The notes: generated from the sequence alone by a model not told the origin. Shown: positions 46,406-59,728, counted from the first letter of the stretch. The stretch: 64,000 nt of DNA from Siderastrea radians (GCA_964017195.1 OZ024896.1:36197307-36261306); one strand, 5' to 3'. A program made the numbers and translations.

Positions 46406-49400
46406 CTTGCTGTTGTTGCCAAAAACAAGTCGCTTCACCGGAATCGAACTCGGGCATTTAGGTTCCAAGGCAGGGCACACTGCCACGGTGCCCTTAAACT
46501 GCTTCAGCGAAGGAGGCTTAGGTTGTTTCTAACGAGTGTAAACCTGAGGATTGAGGAAAAACTGTGTGACAGCTTTATGATGCACGTGACTAAGAGAAGA
46601 TGTCACGTACTCATAGGTCCGCTTGTATACACCAGGAACCATGGCTCCGTTAGGTCCACCATCTTAGGATCCTTCATCTTTCTTGTAAAACTGCAAAAGA
46701 AAAAAAGAGAAGAGACTAATCAAAATTACTGTTGTTGTAACTAAAGCACTCATATACAGGTGGTATATCTTAGTTATGAGAAATTTTATCACCAAAAGGG
46801 AAGATAACAGCTAACAAGCGTTTTAACCCTTTAAGCCCCAATAACCAACTGCATATTCTCCTCATTTTTTCCCATATATTTCTTATGTTACTAGTTGGGA
46901 GAATTTGATTAAACATCAACACGATTCATGTCTGGTGATTATTTCCTTTATTCTTGTGACCTGTATATTTGATCAACTGGTGATATTGCAAGGAGAAATT
47001 GGATGCTTGTCACTCTTACAGGTTAAAATATTCAGCGACAGGCGCCATTCATGAAGAAAAGCAAACGCAATTAAATACAATTGAATTTAAAGTTGTAGCG
47101 TTGTGGAGCAAAATAGATATTTTGATTTAAACTGTCCGAGTTTCAGTCTACGAACAACAGTCATCTCAGTCTCGTAGCCAGAGTCATGAGGCTTCTTGGT
47201 CAGCAGGCGGTTACCAGGAGAGACTCTGGGATACAGAAAAACCTACGGTTAACGGTTCTTAGTTTTATTACAGTATTACAGCCAATCAAAAAATTATATC
47301 TTTTCGCTACGCCGGAATATCTCCCGGCGACCACCTCCTGCAGGAATCCTGAGGACTATAGGTAAGAGATTGCAGTCATCTGGATGCCCCTGGTTGAAGC
47401 TAGAATTAATTAACTATTACTTATAACTATAGTACCAGAGAAATGAAAGCAGAAACACGCAAAACTCTAACTGGGTTTTGTCGATGGACACTGTACTAAT
47501 TGCTAACGGAAAGTCTACAGTTCCATCCCTAACTTACCGACAACTTACAACGCCACCAACTGATTCTGCTAAAGTCTGACCTATGGAAGGCCTCTGGAAT
47601 TAAACGACATGAAAATAATCAGAAGACAGGACTTCCTCGCGATCTTCTAGACATTTAAACCTTTATTTCGCAGTTCTTATACGTGATATTTTCATATAAT
47701 CATTGACTTCATCTTCATACTCCACGTATTTATTACGAACTGACAAAAAGACCAGCTCCCAGTTGGTTTAGTTGGTTAGAGTGCATGAGTTCGAATCTCG
47801 TTCAAGCCTGAGTTTTTTTCAGATTGTTTTTTATCAGCTGCTTAAGTTGATATCATATAGAGTGTGTTCACGGCGGCCATGTTGAAGGAGCAAAACAATA
47901 AAAGCCATTTGCATGAAAATAAAACTTTTTTTCCCAATGGAAATGAATTTTATTGTTTTCCTCCTCCAACATGGCCGCTGCGAGCACACTATTTAATCCT
48001 CATTTCACATGTATGAGTATTTTATACATGTATATTCACTCTCATTCATTTACCACCTACGGGATTAATACAAATTCACAAATGACCAGCCCCTAGTTAG
48101 CTTGATAGTTCAGTTGGTTAGAGCGCTGCACCGGTAGCGTAGAATCCCGAATCCGATACAAGCCTGAACTTTTTTTCAGGCTTTCTTTTCGCAACTACAA
48201 AAGTTTTGATGGTCTTCTATGCATTTAAATTAAACAACTATCTGACGCAATAATAGGGAGACACAAACACGCTGCTCTGTGAAGGTCACATAACTTCTTA
48301 CAATATGCTGTACTTACAGGGGTGGTCTTGGTAGGTCTACCGTAACCTTGGTCAGCCACATAATGGTCCACAGAAACTTTACCATCGACGTCAGCGCATA
48401 TTAATGCATCGGTACCGGGCTGGAACATGACATAACAAATGTGACAATTTTTAACGTGGTCCCAATGAATTGCTAATCCGGGCCATTATCTGTGACAATG
48501 GCGAATCTTTCACCGTCGATTCCGTCCATACTTGGGAAAATGAACGTCAAAACAGGAAGACTTTTTGGAGAATGTTTGTTGAAGAACAAACTTTTTGGAG
48601 GCCTGAAATTGTTGGCCGTTTCATCTGTGTGGCCTTACCATCCGAGACATCCCAAACAAAATTAGCCTAAAAGAAGTCGAGATCACAACAATGAAATGGC
48701 GACATATCCTACTTGTCCTGACTTGACCAGTTCATATTCTGATATTCCCGATGTATTGAGAGTTTTCGGTATTTTAAATTTAAAAAAAATTAACGGGGCG
48801 GCCTCCGTTCATGTGCTCGCAGTATTATTGTTGACTCGTCAAGCAAACCAAAGAAAAGGTGAGCACAAAAAAAAATCCGGATTAATCTGCCCTGACAACA
48901 AGTTTAGGTAGCACACCCCTTCGCAGTCAATCTACGGTATACGTAATGACCCAATCATAAATAATTTCCTGACGAAAATCACAGCTGCCACGTGATACAC
49001 TACCTTTAGCACACAAATAAGCCTAAAACGTACTTTGTTCTGTTATAAATCGCGCAAGGAAGTGACGGGACCACGAAAGACGTGTAGGGTGAACACGAGC
49101 CGCACGCGAGTGTTTCCTACTTCTTGAGTATTCTCAGCATTTCCTTGCGTGCTTATAACAGACCAAAGCACGGTTTAGCCTTTTTTATTTGATGAAAATT
49201 GAATATACTGACAAAAATATTCAAAACAGCGTATTAAATCAGAGTTCTCACCATTTTTTTTTCCTTGTTAAAACCAATAGCGGCCCACTGCTTTGTAGCG
49301 CTGATCTCAAACTCAATCTTATCGGCATCTCCCTCACCGTCCCCACCCTTAACGGGTTTCATGGTCACAAGATAGTCACAGTCACTGCTGGCTTTACAGT

Positions 49401-51367
49401 CCGGAGGCTCTGAATAGCAGCTTTTTGTTTTCCCGCACCCGTCCTTATCAATCTAAAATAAGAAGAATATTTAAGCATGAAAAACAGAAAAGGTTGTAAA
49501 AGACTTCTACGAAGTTGTTGGTTTACCTTCGATAAGTGTGCACTACAAACAATTCCTCAATGATAAGGTATAGTCCAGTGAGCATGCGTAGTCGCAAAAA
49601 AAGAACACCACAGTAAGGTGCAACGACACACACATTGAGTTGCCACACCATTATTTGAATTAACGATACAGCGCACGGACAAACGAACGAATGCATGAAC
49701 AATTACAACAGCAAGCATGAAAGAATAAAATAATAAGTGAAGATATAAATGAAGAAACGAACACTAATATAAAACAATCCAACAAAAGAACGAAGGTACA
49801 AGTGAAGCCTTGATTAGATTGACTTTAGAGATTTTCGTTTAACTTCGAAATAAATAAGCTGAACACAATGAGGAAGTAAACGTCAATCACTGAAAACGGA
49901 GACGAACGCGCGTGGAAACATTTTCCAAGTTCAAGATCAAACGAAAGTCGCTCTTTCACATCTTACCGTGTCTTTGACTTGACTTTGTTCATCGACTAAC
50001 GTTGCAGGAACTGAGAGGTCCACCGTGTCTGCTGTGAAAGTTTTATTTTTATAATGGTACTGTCCGCTTCCAGAAAGAGCTAGAAACAAAAAAAAGTGGC
50101 AAAAATTAGAGCGATTTTGGATTGATTTGTTATTGTACTGCTTTAATTGCTTTTTTTTTTTACTTTTAACATTCAACAAATTACCATGAAAAACAATCTA
50201 CTACAGAAGTCTTGGGAAGTTTGTAATGTTGATATGTTCCTTCCAGGAAGGAAAGAGGAATTCCCAGCCTCGTCCCCAGTCGTCCTCGGCGCCTGAAAAT
50301 CAAACATGACGTTTCCCGTCGAGCTTCGCCTAGGACGCCTGGTGTTGCGCTATCGTATTCGCCCCAAGCCTCAAGCTGTCAATCGATAAGTGCGTAAAGG
50401 CATGGGGACGAGGCTGAGGAATTCCTTGAAAATCCCCTCCCCCTTTTACAATGTTGCTTTCCGCCTGCAGTGTGCGTTCTTTTGAGGATCAATATTGTAA
50501 AAGGAAAAAAGAGGAACTGTGTTGAGCAACTGAAATAAAGATAAGATAAGCAACATTTATTAAAGGGTCCCGACGACTTCTCTCGAATAGTACTTGCTAA
50601 AAAGGAACAGAAATATTCCTATTCAGCCCGAATTTCTTTTGAAGTCTGGGAAAACCTGGTTCACCTCGAGTCTTCCCGTAATGGTTAGGGCATGCAGCAG
50701 CTACACGGAAGGACATGACTCGGCTGTCGGGGACTCAGATACTCGTGCTTGTGTGTTAAAGTTTACTTTCTTCGTCTCAAAATTTACAAAGTCACGTTTT
50801 CACGGTACAGTAACTGCCTGTGTTAATACTTACTTGTTTTACCATGGGAAAAGAGAATATACCATTTCTTTGTGAGATCTCTGAAGTGAGTTGCATTTGA
50901 GCTGAGTTTGCGATGGAACCTGACAAGAAAAAAGTGTTAGGTATCTGCTATACCAAAAACACACATTTTTAACTTTTAAATTAGAAATTTTTTTGCTTGG
51001 TTGAGAGAATTACTCGCAAGGGCTCTAGATGCGATGCAACTCACACAAATCATGATACGTCTCTCTAGTGTCAATGATTTCTTTGACTTAGATACAGACA
51101 AATGCACGCACCCTAGTTCCCGCTTTAGGCTAGCATAACAGTCCTTTTGCTAAAACAAGTTTCGGAAAGTCCTGATCATAAATAAATTTAAGGCTACTTT
51201 TATGTGCATTTGCCATTTATAATCAGTTTCGACATTTATACTATGTGTTCCGTATGCTACAAGCATTATAGTTTCCTAAGTGTCAATTAATTTTGCAAAA
51301 TGTTCAATTTTGCAAATTTAACTTCGAAGGGTAGGCGAAGGGTAGGCGTTACTGGTAAATAATAATG

Positions 51368-51430
<63 letters not shown>

Positions 51431-54400
51431 TGAGAAGCAATTTTTATTGCCAAAATGACTAACTGTTAATCTAATAATAATAATAATAATAACAATAATA
51501 ATAATAATAATAATAATAATACGTGGGTCAGTTGCGCTTATAAGATGGAAAGCTTATAAACGGGGGTGGGGGGGTGGGGGGCTTATGATCAGGATTTTGC
51601 TGTACGTGATTTGGTTTTTTGATTCTGATGATACACATTACTAACCTGCACTTTATTTCACCATTCTCGTAAGCTATTTTCTGCAGAGTGATGTCGCTGT
51701 TACCCGCCTGCAAAATAGTTCTCAATCGTAGGTTATTTTAATTAACAAGTAACCTTAAACTCTAAAGAATGCCAACCATCAAACTAGACATTTTTTAAAG
51801 TCCGAAAACTGTAATCACACTCCCTCCTGAAAGGGATGTTAGTCTACCGCAGAGTAACCCAATCTCGTTACCAAGGACCGCATTCCTTTTTCGTCAGCAC
51901 CAAGGATTGTTGGCGTTTCGTTACCGCGGACCATAAGCTCGCGTGGGCTCTGGGGACGAGATTGAGGGTAACCCTGGGTAGAAAGACAACGTGGAGTAAA
52001 GTCTCTTGTACACACATAAATACATAGCCCTTATCCAACCTCGAATTTTCAGAGTAGCCTGTTGGCTAATATCTTCAAGAAAAAAAATCTATTAAATAAT
52101 CACCTGAAAATATACATTACATATACATTAAAAATAACTAATTTACAGCCGTTCGCATCCTAGGTTAAGTTGCCGAAGTTGGCGCTTAAATTCAGTCAGA
52201 GAAATTAGTTTCCTGGCGTTGTACGGGAGGGACTTCCATAAGTTAGCAGTACAGAATCTAAAGGAATGTAGGCCATAAGTTGTAGTTAACGGTTTAAGAA
52301 GGCTCCGTCAGAATGTTGGTACCTCTTAAAGAATAGTTGACAGCGCGTAGAGTAAACAGACGTTTCAGGTAGACCGAATAATTACCAAAATGAAAACATT
52401 TAAAAATTATAGTAAGCATGTTCAAAATTCTTTTATCAAAAAGTGAAATTGTTTCCGCTTCCTCCACTGAACAGTTGGGAATATGGTGATTTTCTGTCTT
52501 GTAGAATAAATCTCAGGATACGCTTGTTTAGGACATGGTGCAGAGGCCAAGTCTTGAACCACCGACTCCGATCTTCCAATGGAAAGCCAAGGCACTAACC
52601 ACTACAGCACTACGCCTCTGTGGTGACTGGGAAATTTCAGGCCATCGTTATTTTGGGTGTGGCTCTCAGCCAACGAGAACGGAGATACCGAGTAAAATGT
52701 ATCATCAAAATAACATTCTTACCAGGTCTTGCCTGACCATGTGATGGTCATGAGAATAATAATGACGTAATTCCGCCAGATTGGTTGCCATAGCAGCGCA
52801 CATTATGGAGTCCATTTTGTCCTTAATGAAGAAAACGAGACGAAAACGAAAATTAAATAATTATGTAATCTAGATATAAAGTAAAAACATTACCTGCATG
52901 TTGGTTTTTGAAATTACAAGAAGGAGATATTCCAACTCAGTCAGCCAATCAGTCAGTCGGTGAGTCATTCAGTCATTCAGTCATTCAGTCAGGCAGTCAA
53001 TGTGTCAGTCAACCCGTCAGTCGGTGAGCAAGTCAGTAGGTGAGTAATTCAGTCAGTCAGTCAGTCAGTCAGTCAGTCAGTCAGTCAGTCGTTGATTCAT
53101 TCAGTCAGTCAGTCATGTCAGTTGGTCAGCTAACCAGTCAGTCATGTCAGCGTGTCAGCCTGCCAGTCAGTTGGACAGTCGGCCAGACACATCAATCCGT
53201 TACGCTAGCCATATCAGTCAGTGAGTCAGTCAGTGCGGCAGGCAGTCAGTTATGCAGGTCTGTAAGCCAACTAGCCCATCAGTCACTTAAACAGTCATGT
53301 CAACTGGCCATCCAATGTCAGTCAGTCATGTCAGCTAATCACTTGAAAAACGCTTAAAGGTAGACGTTTCATAAGTTTTTGACTGGGTGGGTTGCGTCAG
53401 TCAGTCAAACCACTCACTGCACGCCAGTCAGTTATTTACTTATGTGAATGAATCAGACCTCACTACTTATGGTAAAAGATTTAAGTCCATGCACTCGAAG
53501 CACTAAACTTGCTGCCAGTCGCTCGTATCTTCTTATAAAGGACGAAAACAAAGATTACCGTGCGGCGATGAGGGATGATACCTACGGTCGTGTATAACGC
53601 GTGATAATTAATATTTTCTTCACGCGCACGATGCAAATCAGTGAGGTCTACGCAGAGCTAGCCAACAATATACCACGCGCATGGACCAGCCGCCATTTTG
53701 AATCACGCGTGAGGACCACGCGCGCCCCTTCCATAATCAGAACGAGTGAATTGGGGCAAGTCTATCAAGGCGCATACTTACCATCTTTTTCTTCTCATTA
53801 AAGGCAACTGCCACCCAGCGCTGCTTAGCACTCATTTCTATGACGACATTTTCGCCTGATACTAGGTAAGTAAACAGATAGTTGCAGTCGGCACTTCCGG
53901 TGCAATCTGACGGAAGTGAGTAGCATCCTATGGTCTTTCCACATCCGCTTTTGTCAATCTGAAGGAAAGTGGTTAAACAGAACAAGTAAACGATCTGAGT
54001 CTTTTACTTCAATACATACTCCAAATATAGGATATGTCTGCATTATAGGAAAAGGTTCCTGATTCGCGAACGTTTATAGTTTCGAATTTTAAGAGGCGTT
54101 TCCACTACCGACATTCATAAGAGAGCCCATTGACATATTAGAGGCCTAGATAACGTAAGAAAAGGAACGAACATTTATTCACTTCCTTTATTCATGTCGT
54201 CGCTATGGAGTTCAATTTTAATAAGCCGAATGGACCCTTATTAGTTTTGTTAAATGAGAGTGAATATGTGAAACAATCGTGTATGTGAACCGCGATGAAA
54301 TAAGAAATGATAATGAACCTCGCAGTTAAAGATAATTATAAACTTGAGCAGTTGATAAAAGGACAACCTGAAAAAATTCAGGCTTGAACGGGATACGAAC

Positions 54401-56503
54401 CCATGACGAACCTCGCTTGTTAGTAACAAGCGAATTTCCCATGAAGCATTGCTGTTGGAAACGATCAAGTATCAGTCAGTTGGCTCACCTGAAGGCTCTC
54501 AGTGGGATCCCCTCGGGTGACATTTTCAGCCGGTGGACCGGCAATCACAGTTGAAGCGACCTTCGCCCAATACGTGTCGTACTTCTCAACGATGGTAGCT
54601 CTGTGAATTTTACGTAAAACCACTCAGTTGAACTTTGCTAGTCAAACTCGTGGCCACAGCAACAAAGTCGCCCCAGGCCTCTCAACCGTATCAAAAAAAT
54701 CTCTGTTTCCAAATAAAAGGTAGTGTGTTTCAGCTCAGCACTAAATATTACACCCCCACGCATGTGTTTTCGACAGTTTTTCATTTTAACCACTGCCAAA
54801 ATCAGAACTTTCAGATGCTGCCCAAAGTGTAGTTTTCTCACATGTCGACGGCAAAGACGTGCAGTTTGGCCTTCCCTCAACAGCAGGCGAACAAACAAAA
54901 AACTTTACCAAAGCTATGACGTAGCAACGTCAAAACAAGTCAGTACAAAGAAGCCTTCTCAATCGTTCTCAACCTATTTCCTGTGGACAGCGAAAATAAA
55001 TGAAACGCACACATGTGGACAAAGAACTTTTTCAGATCGTGTTAACTTCTTAAAACCTCTCTTTTGAAATAAAGAGGCACACTTATGTTGGCGGCCTTAG
55101 ACGGCTACTTACATGAAACTAATGTTCCCAGCGCTCTTTGCGGGAGCCTTCCAAGTAAATTGGCGGGACAACCAAGCAGTCTTTTTTGGGTTTTTATGGG
55201 CAACTGTGTTCTGAAATAAAGAAAAAAAAATACTCATCGAAACGGTCAAAACATTTTTACGTGAATGCATGGCGTTCCTTTGGTTAGGTGGTCGTCAGAA
55301 TTGAGGTCTAACCACTCGAGAAGTTGAATTAAGCAAAGTAGGGTTTACATGATTTTCGAAAGGGCTTTCGTATGACATCTTTCAATTCTTTTTGTCAGGT
55401 CCACGACGGCTATCCAAGGATAGTTTACACAAATCCGAGACAAGTTCACTTGTGGCCTTGAATTGGGTCTTTGCCACTATCCTAGAATTCAAATTAGACA
55501 GTCATGAAAGCATACGAATTAAGTAAAATTGGTTCCACGCAGTTTGCGCCTCGTCAGTGCTATAAAGGTAAGGTCGTACTGTTGCTGCAAAAACAAAACA
55601 AATTATATATCACCTTGGGCTGTCCACCAGAGCAATAAATCGTCTCTGCCCCTAAAGACGAAAAGTGAACGGGAAAAATTAGGTAGAGGAGGCCACAAAT
55701 CTATATTCACATGAAATTATATTAGAATGTCTTCAGTTAGCAAATTCTCGAGGACGTATCCGAACACCCGAACACTTTCCAGCTTAGTAACGGAAAACGT
55801 TAGCTCAGTCAATTCCTACTCGGGAAACGGAAACTCTTAAACCGAAAGCAATTAGTTTATAAACAAGCGAACTTCAAAGAGTTCTCAAAATTATACTTTG
55901 CAGTCCGCAATTTACAAATACCCCGGCCAGCGTGTTGTGCGCCGTGACACAATCTTTCAGCTGTGATGATCTTGGAAGGCTGCTGCGTGATGCAGCAGCG
56001 TCTTGTGTGACAACAAAGGTTCCTTTGGTTTTCTACTTATCACCTTGGAGTTGTTACGTCAGGGCAAATTCGTTAAGATAACAGAAAGTCATTACATTGC
56101 GTGACGAGTCACGTTTGTTAGCGGTCAGTTGAAGGGTGTCGTGTGATGGCCAAACGAAAAAGTTACAAAATAGACAATAATAACAAATGAAATTATTTGA
56201 AATAGTGATTTTGCAGTTACCATCAGGGACTTGAGTGAATTCTCCAACTGGCCAAGCGACTGCGCTATCACTGCCTTGAGCTTGCAAAATAAATCCTTTA
56301 AAAGTTTTTGATCCTGAAATAGTCACCGTAAGATTATCGCCTGGAGTGTAAGTATTGTTGGACACAGTGATGCTGTAAGGAGATGGCCCTGATTGCGCCG
56401 TGAAGTTCGCATGGTGGGGACCCATGGACTCGCACGTACTCAAGGGTGGGCCATTGGAAAAGGCCCATAGCTGGGTCAGCCGAACAAGAAGAAGGAACAC
56501 AAG
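40964..56503 (-). CDS. Gene A: FRRS1-like ferric-chelate reductase (Reeler-DOMON-DOMON-cyt b561)
   Basis: Twenty-one exons on the minus strand: 56221-56503, 55614-55651, 55113-55210, 54489-54600 (Reeler); 53782-53958, 52723-52821, 51646-51707, 50834-50919 (DOMON 1); 49967-50079 (linker); 49252-49452, 48318-48419, 47538-47593, 46611-46690 (DOMON 2); 45939-46067 (linker); 44964-45079, 44165-44251, 43617-43714, 42922-42980, 42224-42397, 41365-41399, 40964-41086 (cytochrome b561 and tail). Total 2328 bp, 775 codons plus TGA, every phase consistent. Role: membrane electron transfer to ferric iron. The first exon follows an acceptor, so the signal-peptide start is upstream, beyond a LINE. The family normally has one DOMON domain; two here is a notable variant shared with gene B. 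Confidence 0.88.
41224..41319. repeat. (GACT)n microsatellite
   Basis: GACTGACT and GACAGACA repeats in a gene A intron, about 96 bp with an interruption. Confidence 0.85.
41627..41824 (+). repeat. TTAACCCTTTAA MITE copy
   Basis: About 198 bp, starts TTAACCTTTTAGGC and ends GGCTTAAAGTGTTAA (imperfect inverted ends). Internal TTCTCCTCACTGTTCTCCATATAT and GCAAGGAGAAATTAGATGC are shared with the other copies. Confidence 0.75.
43855..43992. repeat. Copy of the TGACCATTCAAATGAAAGCTA dispersed repeat
   Basis: One and a half units of the repeat that forms a tandem array at 59729-60172. Diverged pieces are also seen at about 42728-42830 and 44785-44930. Confidence 0.7.
44330..44760. repeat. Dispersed repeat with AGCGCTTTATA head
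   Basis: Starts TTTCTAGAGCGCTTTATACTAAGGC, has a CAGTTTTCAGTTTAGATTTAAATAGG middle and an ACAGAATTCTACAATTTAGGCGCGGCAACGCTGAAGGCACGG end. This pattern is one I associate with repeats found in many marine invertebrate genomes (from memory). Noncoding. Confidence 0.5.
45510..45710 (+). repeat. TTAACCCTTTAA MITE copy
   Basis: AACCTTTTAAAATTGTTCTCCTCACTG to GAGGCTTAAAGGGTTAA, with the shared AAGGAGAAATTAGATGCTTGTCACT block. Confidence 0.75.
46371..46420. repeat. (TTG)n microsatellite next to a tRNA-like SINE head
   Basis: TTG triplets in a gene A intron. On the minus strand just beyond (46430-46500) GGCACCGTGGCAGTGTGCCCTG...GAGTTCGATTCCGGTG resembles a degenerate tRNA-derived SINE. Confidence 0.65.
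46822..47027 (+). repeat. TTAACCCTTTAA MITE copy
   Basis: Best-preserved left end (TTTTAACCCTTTAAGCCCC) and a weaker right end (ACAGGTTAAAA). It lies in the intron after exon 47538-47593. Confidence 0.75.
47752..47822 (+). repeat. tRNA-derived SINE copy
   Basis: A-box-like TTAGTTGGTTAGAG, B-box-like GAGTTCGAATCTCG and a CAAGCCTGAGTTTTTTT tail. A related copy lies at 48085-48185 with TTCAGTTGGTTAGAGCGCTG and GAATCC, and a reversed one near 54365-54460. Confidence 0.65.
48085..48185 (+). repeat. tRNA-derived SINE copy
   Basis: CCAGCCCCTAGTTAGC head, A box AGTTCAGTTGGTTAGAGC, degenerate B box and CAAGCCTGAACTTTTTTT tail; same family as 47752-47822. Confidence 0.65.
51355..51522. repeat. Two (TAA)n microsatellites
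   Basis: 51361-51430 and 51472-51522, separated by about 40 bp, in a gene A intron beside exon 51646-51707. A G-rich run (GGGGGTGGGGGGGTGGGGGG) follows at about 51561-51580. Confidence 0.9.
52144..52500 (-). pseudogene. 3' fragment of a LINE reverse-transcriptase gene
   Basis: On the minus strand the last codons read NLWKSLPYNARKLISLTEFKRQLR and a stop, the usual C-terminal block of jockey/CR1-type LINE proteins. The remainder is too diverged to follow. Sits in the intron between 53782-53958 and 52723-52821's downstream neighbour. Confidence 0.55.
52936..53350. repeat. (CAGT)n-type tetranucleotide array
   Basis: About 400 bp of CAGT/GTCA repeats, pure in 53045-53090 and increasingly degenerate afterwards, in a gene A intron. 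Confidence 0.85.
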
Positions 56504-56572
56504 CTGAAATAAAGCAATAATGATTAGGTTACACGAGCGGTTTTTGAAGTTTTCACGCTTAACAGCACCCTT

Positions 56573-59515
56573 TATTATTATTTATTTACCGGTAACGCCT
56601 TCCCTTCGAAGCCGAAGATTGATGGCGTGGGGTCAGCTAAATATTCCGAAAAAATATAAAGTACATATCTAGTTTACAGGACTGTGATTGAATGAGGAAA
56701 CAGACTGTTTAAATTTACTAGTTAAATTACTGTTCTCAAAGAAGGACTGAGGCAGACTGTTCCACTGAGTGATTGTTCTAGGGTAGAATGAAATACGGTG
56801 AGAGGAGGTACTAGTAGATAAAGGAATGAAGCTGTAGCTGTGTGAGTGCCGGGACCTTCGAGTTGGATGTCTGAGGTACTTTCTGGCGTCAACTGGTATA
56901 AGTCCGTTGTAGATCTTGAAAAGGAGTGCAAGCCGCGCGTCAACTCTCCTCTGCTCCAGTGTTCTCCAGCCCAGATTTTCTAGCATGTCGGTGCATGTCG
57001 GTATCTCTTCAATGTCCACCTAGCGGCACGCCGTGGAACCATCTCGACCTTATAGGTACCATTGTTTTCAACACCTGGTCTTGGGTCCCATATTGTAGAG
57101 CCGTATTCAAGCTGGGGACGCACAAAGCCCATAATGCCTTCTCACGTAATGAACTAGACGACACTTTAAGATTTCTTTTCAGGAAGCCGAGGGAGCGATT
57201 AGCTTTAGCCGTGATTACATCAATGTGTTTATTCCACTTCAGATCTTTTGAAATGTGAGTGCCAAGGTATCTAGCGTGGTCAGTCTCTGTAAGTGGAGTA
57301 CCGTTCAATACATAGGTGAAAGGAATCTGGGTGCGTGCACGGAGACACGAAGACTTCACACTTTGAGGTGTTAAATTGCATATGCCATTCTTCTCCCCAC
57401 TTCTGTAGGAGGGTTGAGTTGTGCTGAAGCTGCTGGCAGCCGTCGCTATTGTTGATGGTAAGATACCTGATAGTGTCATCAGCGAAGAGCCTGACCTTTG
57501 ATTTTATACCATTGGGTAAATCATTGACATAAATGAGAAAGAGCGCGGGGCCGATGACTGATCCCTGTGGGACGCCCGAGAGAACTGGGGCGGGAGCTGA
57601 ACTTTCTCCATCTACGGCCACACATTGCTGCCTGTTTAAATACAAGAAGTTCTTAATCCAGTCTAAGGTATTGTTTCTGATGCCGTAAAACTTAAGTTTC
57701 AACAATAGCCGGTTGTGAGGGACTTTGTCGAGGGCCTTGGAGAAGTCCATTATGATGACGTCGGACTGCTTAGTGTTTGGCGGGATGTCGATAAGGTCCG
57801 TGACGAATTCAAGGAGCTGTGACTCACCGGACCTGTTCTTGCGAAAACCATGCTGTAGTGGGTAAAGGATGTTGTTTGCTTCTAAGTGGGACATAACGCA
57901 GCTTGTTATGATGTGTTCTAAGATCTTGCTGCAAATGCAAGTCAGCGAGATTGGTCTGTAGTTCTCAGGTCTATCTCTGTCACCCTTTTTCAAGATTGGA
58001 CAGATTCGGGCCTTCTTCCAGTCGCTGGGTATGATGTGGGTTTGAATAGACTTGGTGTAAAACTTCTGCGGCACATGTGCAATTTCGGTAGATAGCTCTT
58101 TTAAGACTGCAGGTGCGAGGTCATCTGGACCAGCTGCCTTATGTGATTTCAAATTCTTGAGACGTTTTTAATGATCCCTTCACGAGTAATGGTGATTTCT
58201 GACATTGTGGGGTACTGGAAGCTACCTTCCTGCGTGTTGTCAAGGATCGTATACTGACACTGTTGCTTTAGGCTGAGTGGTGGCTCTCTGGTAAATACTG
58301 ATTGAAAATAAGTGTTTAATAGAGAAGCCTTTCCTTTTGGAACAGATGTCAAAGTTCCATTATTTTCAGGGGATGGACTCCTGTGTTGTCGGATTTCGCG
58401 TGCTTCAGTAGGCCCCAAAAACGCTTGTTGGTCTCAAGAGGGTTGTCATTATTGGATGGATTAATAATATCTCCTACATACTGGTAGTAGGCACATCGAA
58501 GCTTTTTCTGCACCACGCGTTTAAGAACTTTGTATCGTGGATCCTTGCGAGCATGTAATTTGTCCCGTTTTCTCATTAGTCGCTTAATATCTTTTGTAAG
58601 ATATGGGAGGCCATTTCGTGATTTTGCGAGCTTGTGAGGTATGAATTTCCCAGATGCTGTGTTCAGCTCAACCCTAAAGCACTGCCACAGATCATCGGCT
58701 GTTAGGTCGCTGCCATCGGTAGCAAGGAATGACTCAGTAAAATTCGCCATGTGCTGTCGAAGACCTTCCCAGTCAGCCTTCTTATAGAAAGGGTCTTCGC
58801 AGCGTTTCTGCCTATGTATAATTGGTTTGATGTCACCTTCGACATACACAATTTCGTGGTCACTCAGACCAGGTATAACCTGGGTCTTACTAATAAGGGT
58901 CTCATTGTTTGTGATGAATAGGTCTAGAGTGCTGGCACCCCTTGTTGGTTCAGTTATCAGTTGAGTGAGGTTGTTGTCACTCAGAGAGTCGACAAACTTC
59001 CGTGTGAGTTCGGGATAGTTACATGACGGCTTAAGGCAGTTGTTGCGCCAGTCGAAGCCTGGAATATTCATATCACCTGCTATCCAGATGTGGGAAGCAG
59101 AGCTAATTGCAAATACGTCGGATTGACATATCAAAGTTGGAAAGGCTAACTTCGTCGCCCTCACTTGGGTTGTAGTAGGCACAGATGTATAAAGTCTTGC
59201 ATCCAACAATGTTCAACTTGACCCAAATAATTTCACAGTTAGTCACCAATTCAGGCACACGTGTGCATACGTAATCATTCGATACAGCGATGAAAACACC
59301 CCCACCCAAGGTGTGTTCCCTGACGCAGCGAAAGATGTGAAATTTGCCGATCAATTGTGGTGGAAAAATTTCACTGTTGTGCACATCAGGCGTTAACCAT
59401 GATTCAGTGCCAATGATAATGCCGGGCTTTGTGCTGTCAACAAGGTACCAGAACTCTGGTGTTTTGTTCTTTATGGACTGGAAGTTCAATCCTTATTCAA
59501 AGCATGAAAAAATTC
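56573..59515 (-). mobile_element. 5'-truncated, frame-broken non-LTR retrotransposon (LINE)
   Basis: Minus-strand coding pieces in several frames: apurinic-type endonuclease (59489 to about 58350, starting NFQSIKNK, with GTESWL and SDHEIV motifs), reverse transcriptase (58152-57280; AAGPDDLAP, NYRPISLT, GVPQGSVIGP and FADDT), and a C-terminal part (57479-57009 and 57019-56669 with WNSLPQSF). At least three frame breaks separate them, so it is dead. It begins abruptly in the endonuclease, as 5'-truncated LINEs do, and ends in a TAAATAAATAATAATAAA tail. It lies just upstream of the first traced exon of gene A, in its first intron. Jockey/CR1-like clade by motif style; not classified further. 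Confidence 0.85.
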
Positions 59516-59728
59516 ACAGAAATCATTGCGTAGAATATCGCACGACAAACAGAATCAGACTGGATACTGCTTAAAACTTTCATTTGAATGGCCACAATCA
59601 TAAATGTTCGGAACAGCTCTTTAAAAAAAAAATCAGAACCACAGGAAATAACTGCTCCATAGTTTCGTTAAAATTGTTATGCTGTAAAAAGTTACTGTAA
59701 TTCCGTGTGTATCGTCGAACTCCTGAAT

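Noticed and set aside
46430..46500. Minus-strand tRNA-like segment
   Set aside because: A and B box likeness but poor stem pairing; more likely a SINE head than a tRNA gene.
53040..53357. 105-aa frame of SVSQ repeats
   Set aside because: Translation of the CAGT microsatellite.
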